A DNA stretch of 64,000 nucleotides from Aalborgiella sp040079635 (lineage in GTDB: Bacteria; Pseudomonadota; Gammaproteobacteria; Burkholderiales; Burkholderiaceae_C), in NCBI GenBank assembly GCA_040079635.1, contig JBEBJY010000007.1:1-64000 (forward strand), given 5' to 3'. The position numbers and the translations under genes are program-made. The notes below the pieces were generated by a model, which was given only the letters and a program-made list of their open reading frames with translations, did not search any database and was not told the origin of the DNA. This document shows positions 43,435 through 51,812 of the stretch, piece by piece. How positions within the stretch are numbered: position 1 is the first letter of the stretch; the number at the start of each line of letters is the position of its first letter.

Positions 43435-44122
43435 TATTGAAAATCTGCATGCTTTTTATGGAAAAAGCCACGTTTTGCATGGCGTTTCATTCGACGTACA
43501 ACCTGGTGAAATTGTCGCTTTACTTGGGCGAAATGGTTCTGGCAGATCAACAACAGCCAAAGCTATCATGGGCTTGGTTGATTGGCAAGGCAACTTGTCT
43601 TGGAAAGGTACTCCATTAAATGGCAAAAAAGCCTTTGAGATAGCGCATATGGGTCTTGGCTACGTGCCAGAGAATCGCGATATTTTTCCTACTTTAACCG
43701 TGCGACAAAATTTACTTTTAGGTCAAAAGGGCGCAGGTAAAGGTAGTCGATGGTCATTTGGCGATATGTTTTTAATGTTCCCTCGTCTCAAGGAGCGCGA
43801 ACATACCGAGGCAGGGGTTTTGTCTGGTGGAGAGCAGCAAATGCTGACACTTTGTCGCACTTTGATGGGTGATCCAGACCTCATCATCATTGATGAGCCG
43901 ACTGAAGGTTTGGCTCCGAAAATCGTGGAGTTGGTTGGGCAATACCTTAAAACTCTTAGATCAAAAGGTGTTTCAGTTTTATTGATCGAACAAAAACTAA
44001 CCATTGCAATGGCTATTTCAGACCGAGCCCTGGTTATGGGACATGGCAGTATAGTTTTTTCGGGTACGCCAGACTCATTACGGCAAGACGCTGCCGTTCG
44101 CAAGGAATGGTTGGAAGTTTAG
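43427..44122 (+). CDS. livF: ABC transporter ATPase, LivF type, Arg in Walker A
   Basis: This 231-residue ATPase has signature LSGGEQQML, Walker B LIIIDEPTEGL and switch region LLIEQKLTIA. The Walker A reads GRNGSGRST: the invariant lysine is arginine (Arg40). His at the switch is also replaced (IEQKLT, as is normal for LivF-type). The partner LivG keeps a normal Walker A, so the pair may use one strong and one weak ATP site. I chose ATG 43427, with AAGGAG upstream, overlapping livG by eight bases. Confidence 0.92.
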   Translation: MLNIENLHAFYGKSHVLHGVSFDVQPGEIVALLGRNGSGRSTTAKAIMGLVDWQGNLSWKGTPLNGKKAFEIAHMGLGYVPENRDIFPTLTVRQNLLLGQKGAGKGSRWSFGDMFLMFPRLKEREHTEAGVLSGGEQQMLTLCRTLMGDPDLIIIDEPTEGLAPKIVELVGQYLKTLRSKGVSVLLIEQKLTIAMAISDRALVMGHGSIVFSGTPDSLRQDAAVRKEWLEV

Positions 44123-44140
44123 ATTTCAATGTCTAAGACT

Positions 44141-44160
44141 TGTCCCTGCGGGGACATTTT
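44141..44160 (+). terminator. Short terminator-like hairpin after livF
   Basis: TGTCCC-TGCG-GGGACA (44141-44156), a 6-bp stem with a tetraloop and TTTT after it, 18 bases after the livF stop. A second AT-only dyad follows (GAATTTTAAATTC at 44161-44173). Confidence 0.6.
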
Positions 44161-44200
44161 GAATTTTAAATTCAACAAATTGTCACTACAATGCTAAAAA

Positions 44201-44214
44201 AGAACGACCGTTCT
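44201..44214. promoter_or_regulatory. Candidate operator upstream of the beta-oxidation operon
   Basis: AGAACGACCGTTCT is a palindrome with 6-bp arms (AGAACG/CGTTCT) around two bases, 37 bases before the fadB-like start. Sites of this form are typical of TetR-family repressors of fatty acid or acyl-CoA degradation. No regulator gene lies in the window next to it. Confidence 0.5.
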
Positions 44215-44251
44215 ATTTTATTGATTTTATAGCTCTTGAAGGAACATCAGC

Positions 44252-46351
44252 ATGACAGCACAATACAAAGTCCATGGCAACGTGGCGGTCATTACTTTGG
44301 ACAACCCACCCGTTAACGGACTGGGTCTGGCAAGTCGCCAGGGCATTACCGATGGTTTAGCGCAAGCGAATAATGATGCAGCTGTCACCTCTATTGTGAT
44401 CACTGGTGCTGGAAAAGCGTTTTCGGGAGGGGCGGACATCAAAGAATTTGGCAGCCCAAAAGCTTTGCAAGAGCCGAATTTATTGAGTGTTATTTTGGCC
44501 GTTGAAAACTCATCTAAACCCGTGGTTGCTTCCATGCACAGTGTAGCTATGGGCGGCGGTTTAGAGTTGGCTTTGGGTTGCCATTACCGTATTGCGGCGC
44601 CCGGCTGCAGTATTGCGTTGCCTGAAGTTAAATTAGGTTTGATTCCTGGTGCAGGTGGTACGCAAAGACTACCGCGCGTGTTAGGCGTTGAAGCCGCGTT
44701 GAATATGATGGTCAGTGGTGAGCCTGTGAAGAGTGAATTGCTAGCGCAATTGCCAGGTCAAAAATTATTTGATAAGTTGTCAGCTTCGCCAGAGTCATTG
44801 GCTGAAGAAGCCATGGTGTTTGCGCAGTCAGTCGCAGCGGTTCGTCCTTTGCCTTTGGTGCGTAATTTTCCTTGCAAGCACCCATTAGGCGACGCATATT
44901 TCGGCTTTGCTGGCAACATGGTCAAAGGTATGTCGAAAAACTACCCTGCCCCTATGAAGTGTGTGGAAGCCGTGATTGCCGCTACCAAACAAAAGTTTGA
45001 TGTCGGCATGCGTATAGAGCGTGACTTGTTCATCAACCTCATGCTGACGCCTGAAAGCAAAGCGCTTCGCCACATCTTTGTGGCCGATCGTGCCGCTTCA
45101 AAAATACCCGATGTTCCTGCAGATATGCCGCAGCGAGCTATCAAATCAATTGGTGTCATTGGTGCTGGAACCATGGGTGGTGGCATTGCTATGAATTTTT
45201 TGAATGCGGGCATCCCAGTAAAAATGCTTGAAATGAAGCAGGAGGCATTAGATCGAGGCATTGCCACCATTCGCAAAAATTACGAATCACAAGTCAAACG
45301 TGGAAAGCTCAAGCAAGACAAATATGACCAACGCATGAGTTTGCTGAGCACGACCCTGAGCTACGACGATTTGAAAGACGCTGACATGGTCATCGAAGCT
45401 GTGTTTGAAGAAATGGGTGTCAAAGAAGCCGTGTTCAAAGAACTCGATCGGGTGATGAAGCCCGGTGCTATTTTGGCAAGTAACACCTCTACCTTAGATT
45501 TAAACAAAATCGCTAGCTTCACCAAACGCCCACAAGATGTGATTGGTACGCATTTCTTCAGCCCCGCCAATGTGATGAAACTCCTAGAAGTGATTCGTGG
45601 TGAGAAAACGGCGAAGGACGTTTTAGCTACCGTTATGGCTTTGGGTAAGAAGATCAAGAAAACCTCGGTTGTGTCAGGCGTCTGCGATGGCTTTATTGGC
45701 AACCGTATGATCGAACAATATGGTCGTCAAGGTGGCTTCTTGCTTGACGAAGGTTGTACACCAGCACAAGTTGACAAAGCCATGGAAAACTTTGGTTTTG
45801 CGATGGGGCCGTTCCGCATGGGCGACTTGGCAGGCAATGACATTGGTTGGGCAATACGTAAACGCCGTGTCGTTGAAAAGCCAAATATGAAGTACAGCAA
45901 AACGGCTGATTTGTTGTGTGAAAAAGGACGCTTTGGTCAAAAAACAGGTGCTGGCTGGTACGATTACATCGCGGGCAAACGCGATGCCGTGCCAAACGCA
46001 GAAGTGGTTGCCATGATTGAAGAGCATCGCAAATCTTTAGGCATCACACCGCGTAAGATTTCTGACGAAGAAATTGTGCAGCGTTTGGTTTACGCATTGG
46101 TCAATGAGGCGGCTCATATTCTTGAAGAAGGTATTGCTACCAAGGCCAGCGATATCGACATGGTTTACCTCATGGGTTATGGCTTCCCGATCTATCGTGG
46201 CGGCCCTATGAACTATGCCGACCAGGTAGGCTTGTTCAATGTGGTGCAAAGTATGAATAAATTTGCACAAAACCCATTAGATGACGCAGCATTTTGGAGG
46301 CCAGCGCCTCTCTTGGCCAAGCTGGTCGCTGAAGGTAAGACCTTCAACTAA
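44252..46351 (+). CDS. fadB: Bifunctional enoyl-CoA hydratase / 3-hydroxyacyl-CoA dehydrogenase
   Basis: This 699-residue multifunctional beta-oxidation enzyme has an N-terminal crotonase domain (1-190: GAGKAFSGGADIKEFG, VAMGGGLELALGCHYRIA) and a NAD-binding 3-hydroxyacyl-CoA dehydrogenase (from about 292: GVIGAGTMGGGIAMNF; GTHFFSPANVMKLLEV) with a doubled C-terminal domain. It hydrates enoyl-CoA and oxidises the product to 3-ketoacyl-CoA. It belongs to the peroxisomal-type/FadJ-like single-gene class. It is followed by a thiolase and an acyl-CoA dehydrogenase. Confidence 0.94.
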   Translation: MTAQYKVHGNVAVITLDNPPVNGLGLASRQGITDGLAQANNDAAVTSIVITGAGKAFSGGADIKEFGSPKALQEPNLLSVILAVENSSKPVVASMHSVAMGGGLELALGCHYRIAAPGCSIALPEVKLGLIPGAGGTQRLPRVLGVEAALNMMVSGEPVKSELLAQLPGQKLFDKLSASPESLAEEAMVFAQSVAAVRPLPLVRNFPCKHPLGDAYFGFAGNMVKGMSKNYPAPMKCVEAVIAATKQKFDVGMRIERDLFINLMLTPESKALRHIFVADRAASKIPDVPADMPQRAIKSIGVIGAGTMGGGIAMNFLNAGIPVKMLEMKQEALDRGIATIRKNYESQVKRGKLKQDKYDQRMSLLSTTLSYDDLKDADMVIEAVFEEMGVKEAVFKELDRVMKPGAILASNTSTLDLNKIASFTKRPQDVIGTHFFSPANVMKLLEVIRGEKTAKDVLATVMALGKKIKKTSVVSGVCDGFIGNRMIEQYGRQGGFLLDEGCTPAQVDKAMENFGFAMGPFRMGDLAGNDIGWAIRKRRVVEKPNMKYSKTADLLCEKGRFGQKTGAGWYDYIAGKRDAVPNAEVVAMIEEHRKSLGITPRKISDEEIVQRLVYALVNEAAHILEEGIATKASDIDMVYLMGYGFPIYRGGPMNYADQVGLFNVVQSMNKFAQNPLDDAAFWRPAPLLAKLVAEGKTFN

Positions 46352-46412
46352 GTTATTTAGATATAGATCTAAACAAGCATCAATATATTCCTCGTATTTA
46401 AGGACAAATATC

Positions 46413-47588
46413 ATGACATCAGCCGTAATCGTTTCTACCGCACGCACGCCTCTGGCTAAAAGCTGGAAGGGTTCTTTCAATATGACGCATGGCGCAACAT
46501 TAGGCGGTCATGCGGTTGAGTATGCCGTTAAACGCGCAGGCATTGAAGGCGCTGAAGTTGACGACGTCATCATGGGTTGCGCCAATCCAGAGGGTGCTAC
46601 AGGTGCGAATATTGCGCGTCAAGTGGCTTTGCGTGCTGGCTTGCCCATCACGACATCAGGTATGACAGTGAATCGCTTTTGTTCGTCTGGTTTGCAAACC
46701 ATTGCTCTAGCCGCACAACGCATCATCGCCGGTGAAGGTGACATTTATGTGGCTGGCGGCGTTGAAAGTATTTCATGCGTTCAGCAAGAAATGAACACGC
46801 ACATGCTGGCAGATTCTTGGCTGGTAAAAAACAAGCCAGAGATCTACTGGAACATGTTGCAAACGGCTGAACAAGTCGCCAAACGATACGGTATCAGCCG
46901 CGAAGCAATGGACGAATACGGTGCTGCTAGCCAGCAAAAAGCAGTTGCAGCACTGGCTGCTGGTTTGTTCGAAGCCGAGATTGCACCGATCACCGTGATC
47001 ATGGGTGTCGCAGATCCCGTCATGGGCTTGACGACCAAGCAAGTGACGGTCAGTAAAGACGAAGGTATTCGCGACGGCACCACCAAAGAAGGCATCTCTG
47101 GCTTGCGCTCAGCCCTACCTGGTGGCTTGATTACTGCGGGAAACGCCAGTCAATTTTCAGATGGCGGTGGTGCATGCGTGCTTATGGACGAGACGCTAGC
47201 CGAGAAAAAGGGATTGCAGCCTTTGGGACGCTTCCTCGGCTTTGCTGTGGCTGGTTGTGAGCCTGATGAGATGGGTATTGGCCCCGTGTTCGCCATTCCA
47301 AAAGTACTTGCGCGCTTGGGTCTCAAAGTCAGCGATATTGATTTGTGGGAATTGAACGAGGCATTTGCAGTACAAGTGCTCTATTGCCGCGACAAGTTGG
47401 GCATTCCTGCTGATCGCTTGAATGTCAACGGTGGCGCGATCGCTGTGGGTCATCCTTATGGCGTCAGTGGTCAACGCTTGACTGGGCATGCCTTGATTGA
47501 AGGTAAGCGCCGTGGTGCAAAGCGCGTGGCGGTGACTATGTGCATCGGTGGTGGTATGGGTGCTTGTGGCATTTTTGAAGTTTTGTAA
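46413..47588 (+). CDS. fadA: Acetyl-CoA acyltransferase (thiolase)
   Basis: This 391-residue thiolase has the acyl-accepting Cys90 in VNRFCSSGLQ, the His motif GGAIAVGHPYGVSG and the second catalytic Cys in CIGGGMGACG. It cleaves 3-ketoacyl-CoA with CoA. The start is ATG 46413; an extended upstream frame runs into the preceding gene. It sits 61 bases after fadB and 11 bases before the acyl-CoA dehydrogenase. Confidence 0.94.
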   Translation: MTSAVIVSTARTPLAKSWKGSFNMTHGATLGGHAVEYAVKRAGIEGAEVDDVIMGCANPEGATGANIARQVALRAGLPITTSGMTVNRFCSSGLQTIALAAQRIIAGEGDIYVAGGVESISCVQQEMNTHMLADSWLVKNKPEIYWNMLQTAEQVAKRYGISREAMDEYGAASQQKAVAALAAGLFEAEIAPITVIMGVADPVMGLTTKQVTVSKDEGIRDGTTKEGISGLRSALPGGLITAGNASQFSDGGGACVLMDETLAEKKGLQPLGRFLGFAVAGCEPDEMGIGPVFAIPKVLARLGLKVSDIDLWELNEAFAVQVLYCRDKLGIPADRLNVNGGAIAVGHPYGVSGQRLTGHALIEGKRRGAKRVAVTMCIGGGMGACGIFEVL

Positions 47589-47599
47589 AAAGGTCGAAT

Positions 47600-49423
47600 A
47601 TGGGTTTGCGTTCGACGATTGATTATTTACTTTACGATTGGTTAAATGTTGAATCGTTAAATAAGCGTGAGCGATTTGTCGATCATTCACGTGAAACTTT
47701 CGATGCTGTTTTGGACACTTGCGAGCGCATCGCGCGCGAAAAATATGCGCCCTACAACCGACTGGTAGATACGCAAGAGCCGCAGTTTGATGGTGAAAAA
47801 GTAATCTTGCCGCAGGCCACGCATGATGCGCATGCCGCTTATGTCGCCTCGGGCATGTTGAGTGCCGCGCAAGACTATGAATTAAATGGGATGCAACTTC
47901 CTTATGCCGTAGAGGCTGCGGCGAATGCATTTTATGCCTGTGCATCGGTCAGCATTGGCTCAAACATGCTGACTGCGGGCAACGCTGGCTTGTTGCTGGT
48001 GCATGGCACAGACAAACAAAAAGAAGTCTTCGCTAATAACGAGTTTTCTGGTCGTTGGGCTGGCACCATGTGCTTGAGCGAGCCGCAAGCGGGTTCCAGT
48101 TTGTCAGATATCACCACACGTGCCACACCAGATATGGGAAGTGCATTCGGAGATGATTGGCAGCACGATGTGCTGGGTCCACGCTATCGTCTCAAAGGCA
48201 ACAAGATGTGGATATCTTCGGGTGACCATGAGTTGACCGAAAACATCATCCACCTTGTACTCGCCAAAATCCCTGATGCGTCAGGCAAATTGGTCGCAGG
48301 CACACGTGGCATTTCATTGTTCATCGTGCCTAAAAAGATGGTGAATACGCAAGCGCAGCTAACGGGTGAACGTAATGACGTGGCCTTGGCGGGCTTGAAC
48401 CACAAACTTGGTTGGCGTGGAACGACGAATACGCTGCTTAATTTTGGCGAGGGTAAGTTCACACCGGGTGGTCAAGCGGGTGCTGTCGGCTACTTAGTTG
48501 GCAAACCGGGTGAAGGTTTGCGTTGCATGTTCCACATGATGAACAAAGCGCGCATTGGTGTGGGAACTGCTGCAACCATGCTTGGGTTAGCGGGGTATTA
48601 TGCCTCCCTAGATTATGCTAAAAATCGTCCGCAGGGTCGTGTTTTAGGTACGTCAGGTAAAGACGCTTCACAACCGCAGGTTCGCATCATTGAACACGCA
48701 GATGTCAAACGCATGCTGCTCGCACAAAAGTCATACTGTGAAGGTGCTTTGGCGTTAGAGCTGTATTGTGCACGCATGGTTGATGAGGAAATGACTGGTG
48801 ATGCTGTTTCTGCCGAAGAGGCGCGGCTTATCTTGGAAGTGTTGATGCCGATTGCAAAAAGCTGGCCGAGTGAGTGGTGCTTAGAGGCCAACAGCTTGGC
48901 TATTCAAATTCATGGCGGCTATGGCTACACGCGTGATTTCCCTGTTGAGCAATATTGGCGCGATAACCGTTTGAATATGATTCATGAAGGTACACATGGC
49001 ATACAAGCGGCTGACCTGCTGGGGCGTAAAGTGATCATGGAAGGTGGGAAAGCTTGGCAGTTGTTGAAGCAAAAAATGGGCGCAACAAGCAACCGTGCCG
49101 CACAATTTCGAGATCTTTCTGAATATGCGAATGACTTAGACAAAGCGGTGATTGCGGTCGAAGATGCGACCCAAGCAGCGTGGTCAACCGCCAACCCGAA
49201 TGAAGCCTTGGCCAATGCTGTGCCCTATATGCAAGCATTTGGGCACGTCGTGATTGCTTGGATGTGGTTGGAATTAGCTATTAATAAAATAGCGATACAG
49301 GAATTAAATACGCCGGCTACAGCCTATTTTTATCATTATGAATTACCTAAAATTACCGCTTGGCTAAAGGTTGTAACTAATCGAGATTTGACCTGCGCCA
49401 ATATGGTTGAGGATGATTTTTAA
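47600..49423 (+). CDS. Acyl-CoA dehydrogenase (long type) with repeat-derived segment
   Basis: This 607-residue FAD enzyme of the large ACAD class introduces the alpha-beta double bond in acyl-CoA. Motifs: CLSEPQAGSSLSDI, LKGNKMWISSGDHEL, and IHGGYGYTRDFPVEQYWRD followed by IHEGTHGIQ, near the catalytic Glu. A C-terminal extra domain (DUF of the FadE/AidB kind) follows. Residues about 559-578 (LAINKIAIQELNTPATA) come from the ~60-bp repeat, in a loop before the conserved YELPK tail. The frame and active site are intact. Confidence 0.92.
   Translation: MGLRSTIDYLLYDWLNVESLNKRERFVDHSRETFDAVLDTCERIAREKYAPYNRLVDTQEPQFDGEKVILPQATHDAHAAYVASGMLSAAQDYELNGMQLPYAVEAAANAFYACASVSIGSNMLTAGNAGLLLVHGTDKQKEVFANNEFSGRWAGTMCLSEPQAGSSLSDITTRATPDMGSAFGDDWQHDVLGPRYRLKGNKMWISSGDHELTENIIHLVLAKIPDASGKLVAGTRGISLFIVPKKMVNTQAQLTGERNDVALAGLNHKLGWRGTTNTLLNFGEGKFTPGGQAGAVGYLVGKPGEGLRCMFHMMNKARIGVGTAATMLGLAGYYASLDYAKNRPQGRVLGTSGKDASQPQVRIIEHADVKRMLLAQKSYCEGALALELYCARMVDEEMTGDAVSAEEARLILEVLMPIAKSWPSEWCLEANSLAIQIHGGYGYTRDFPVEQYWRDNRLNMIHEGTHGIQAADLLGRKVIMEGGKAWQLLKQKMGATSNRAAQFRDLSEYANDLDKAVIAVEDATQAAWSTANPNEALANAVPYMQAFGHVVIAWMWLELAINKIAIQELNTPATAYFYHYELPKITAWLKVVTNRDLTCANMVEDDF
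49274..49333 (+). repeat. Dispersed ~60-bp repeat, copy 11 (orientation A), inside acyl-CoA dehydrogenase
   Basis: GCTATT-AATAA-AATAGC hairpin, then ACAGGAATTAAATACGCCGG. It is translated in the common frame: AINKIAIQELNTPA. Confidence 0.88.
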
Positions 49424-49477
49424 ACTGTCAGAATATTTGACATTTGGCATTGAATGCCTACTTAACTTGGAGTGAAC

Positions 49478-50269
49478 ATGGCTCGTACTATTCAACAACT
49501 ATTTGACCTCAAAGGACAAACCGCATTGGTCACTGGTGGCTCACGTGGTTTGGGTTTACAAATGGCACACGCTTTGGGCGAAGCGGGTGCCAAAGTTATC
49601 GTTAGTTCACGCAAAGCCGAAGACTTGATGCAAGCTGTGGCAGAGCTCAAAGCTGCAGGTATTGATGCAGATTGGATTGCGGCAGATTGCGGCAAAGAAG
49701 CTGACATTCGCGCACTGGCCGAAGAAAGTATCAAGCGCATGGGACACATCGATATCTTGGTCAACAATGCAGGCGCCGCTTGGGGCGCTCCGGCGGAAGA
49801 TCATCCTGTCGAGGCGTGGGACAAAGTCATGAATCTCAATATTCGTGGCTACTTCATTCTTAGCCAACATGTTGCCAAACTCAGCATGATTCCTAGAAAA
49901 TCGGGCCGCATCATCAACATTGCATCCATCGCCGGTTTGAACGGCAACCCAGCGGGCATGCAGACCATCGCTTACAACACGTCTAAAGGCGCAGTCGTCA
50001 ACTTCACGCGCACGCTGGGCGCAGAGTGGGGTGCGCACAACATCACCGTCAACGCCATTTGTCCAGGCTTCTTCCCAAGTCGTATGACCATGGGTACTTT
50101 GAAAGCATTGGGTGAAGACAAACTCATTGGTGGTACACCTTTGCAGCGTTTGGGCGATGATGAAGATTTGAAAGGGCTTACTTTGCTGTTTGCTTCTGCG
50201 GCGGGCAAGCACATCACAGGCCAATGGATGGCGGTTGATGGTGGTGTGTCTGTGGTGACTGGTGGCTAA
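49478..50269 (+). CDS. SDR-family oxidoreductase
   Basis: This classical short-chain dehydrogenase of about 263 residues has the cofactor motif TGGSRGLG, NNAGAAWG and the active-site Tyr/Lys in YNTSKGAVV with a Ser before it (IASIAG). It is similar to FabG and gluconate 5-dehydrogenase relatives. In this operon it probably acts on a 3-hydroxyacyl substrate or on a related alcohol/ketone. ATG 49478 has GGAG nearby; a GTG six bases upstream is an alternative. Confidence 0.9.
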   Translation: MARTIQQLFDLKGQTALVTGGSRGLGLQMAHALGEAGAKVIVSSRKAEDLMQAVAELKAAGIDADWIAADCGKEADIRALAEESIKRMGHIDILVNNAGAAWGAPAEDHPVEAWDKVMNLNIRGYFILSQHVAKLSMIPRKSGRIINIASIAGLNGNPAGMQTIAYNTSKGAVVNFTRTLGAEWGAHNITVNAICPGFFPSRMTMGTLKALGEDKLIGGTPLQRLGDDEDLKGLTLLFASAAGKHITGQWMAVDGGVSVVTGG

Positions 50270-50296
50270 GTTGGTCATTTTTATGGCTAAAACAAT

Positions 50297-50746
50297 ATGA
50301 ATTTTGAAAAATATGCGTTGAGCTTTGGTGTGGATATACCATTTGTTCAGCACTTGGGCTTTGAACTCATGTTGTTTGAAGATGGTCATTCGCAAATCAA
50401 TTACGTCCCGAAATCTGAGCATCTCAACTCTTTTAATGTCGTGCATGGCGGCGCAAGCATGACACTGCTGGATGTGACCATGGCTGTAGCTGCTCGCAGT
50501 GTTTCGCCTGAAATGGGTGTGGTCACTATCGAGATGAAAACCAGCTTCATGCGAGCTGCCAAAGGTCCGCTGATCGCTAAAGGTAAGCTGATTCACCGAA
50601 CAGCGACGATGGCATTTACCGAAGCCAGTATTTTTGACGCAGAAGGAAAAATTTGCTCGCATGCTACAGGCACGTTTAAATACGTTAAGCGCCTGGTGAC
50701 TGGCACGAAAAGCAGCCATTCGCTCAATACGATTTCCACAGATTAG
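50297..50746 (+). CDS. PaaI-family thioesterase
   Basis: This 149-residue hot-dog-fold thioesterase shows the PaaI/4HBT pattern LNSFNVVHGGASMTLLDVTM with the substrate-binding HGG. It hydrolyses acyl-CoA to free acid and CoA, and so could rescue CoA from dead-end products of the surrounding beta-oxidation pathway. It lies 27 bases after the SDR gene. Confidence 0.9.
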   Translation: MNFEKYALSFGVDIPFVQHLGFELMLFEDGHSQINYVPKSEHLNSFNVVHGGASMTLLDVTMAVAARSVSPEMGVVTIEMKTSFMRAAKGPLIAKGKLIHRTATMAFTEASIFDAEGKICSHATGTFKYVKRLVTGTKSSHSLNTISTD

Positions 50747-50769
50747 CTTTTAGTATTTAAGGATGAACC

Positions 50770-51786
50770 ATGCCAATTAACTTACAAATCCATTTAGACA
50801 ATCGCCCAACCGGTGCTGCTGTCGCTAGTAATTTCAAGCAAGTTAACAGCACGACGCCAACTTTGCAAGATGGCGAGGTGTTGGTGCAGCATCACTTCTT
50901 GAGCCTAGACCCGTATATGCGCGGCCGCATGAACGACAGCAAAAGCTACGCTGCAGCGCAAGCCTTAGGCCAAGTCATGGGTGGCGGCACGGTGGGTGAG
51001 GTCGTTGAAAGCCGGCATGCCAAATATGCAGTAGGCGATAAAGTTGTTGGCATGGGTGGCTGGCAGCAATACAGCGTGGTTGATGGCAATGTTCTTGGCG
51101 CGATGCGTAAAGTCGATACAACACACATCCCACTCAGTGCCTACTTAGGAGCAGTCGGTATGCCAGGCGTGACCGCTTGGTATGGGTTAATGAAGATTTG
51201 CCAACCCAAAGCAGGTGAAACAGTTGTCGTTAGTGCAGCCAGCGGTGCCGTGGGCAGCGTGGTCGGACAGCTTGCAAAGGCCAAAGGCTGCCACGTTGTT
51301 GGCTTCGCGGGCGGTGCAGATAAATGCAAGTATGTCGTTGACGAGCTTGGGTTTGATGCTTGCATTGATTACAAAGCTTTTCCTGATGCCAAATCCTTGT
51401 ACAAAGCACTGAAAGACGCTGCACCCAATGGCGTCGATTGTTATTTTGAAAATGTTGGCGGCGCGATATTAGATGCGGTACTGAGCAATATGAACGCGTT
51501 CGGCCGCATCGCTCTGTGCGGTATGATTGCTGGCTACAACGGCGTGCCCGTACCTATTACGCAGCCTCAGTTGTTTTTGATGAATCGCTTGTTGCTGCAA
51601 GGATTCATTGTGTCTGAGCATATGGAGCACTGGCCAGAGGCGTTGAAAGAACTAGGTGGCTTGGTGGCAACAGGCAAGCTCAAATTTCGCGAATCTATCG
51701 CTCAGGGCATCGAGTCTGCCCCCGAGGCTTTTCTGGGCTTGCTCAGTGGCAAAAACTTCGGCAAACAGTTGGTAAAACTGGTTTGA
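50770..51786 (+). CDS. NADP-dependent oxidoreductase (CurA/leukotriene-B4 dehydrogenase-like)
   Basis: This 338-residue zinc-independent medium-chain reductase shows FLSLDPYMRGRMND (the family hallmark), VSAASGAVGSVVGQ for NADPH binding and ALCGMIAGYN. Relatives reduce the carbon-carbon double bond of enones (CurA, 15-oxo-prostaglandin reductases). It belongs to the same operon by spacing and may reduce unsaturated acyl or aldehyde intermediates. Confidence 0.9.
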   Translation: MPINLQIHLDNRPTGAAVASNFKQVNSTTPTLQDGEVLVQHHFLSLDPYMRGRMNDSKSYAAAQALGQVMGGGTVGEVVESRHAKYAVGDKVVGMGGWQQYSVVDGNVLGAMRKVDTTHIPLSAYLGAVGMPGVTAWYGLMKICQPKAGETVVVSAASGAVGSVVGQLAKAKGCHVVGFAGGADKCKYVVDELGFDACIDYKAFPDAKSLYKALKDAAPNGVDCYFENVGGAILDAVLSNMNAFGRIALCGMIAGYNGVPVPITQPQLFLMNRLLLQGFIVSEHMEHWPEALKELGGLVATGKLKFRESIAQGIESAPEAFLGLLSGKNFGKQLVKLV

Positions 51787-51812
51787 GAAAAATTCTTTAA
51801 AACGAGATTTTT

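Noticed and set aside
47196..47945. 249-codon open frame on the minus strand
   Set aside because: It overlaps the thiolase and acyl-CoA dehydrogenase genes on the other strand, and its translation is His/Thr-rich with no domain.
49607..50719. 370-codon open frame on the minus strand
   Set aside because: It lies opposite the SDR and thioesterase genes, which have clear family motifs. Its translation is rich in Cys, His and Phe, with no recognisable domain, and is typical of an antisense shadow.
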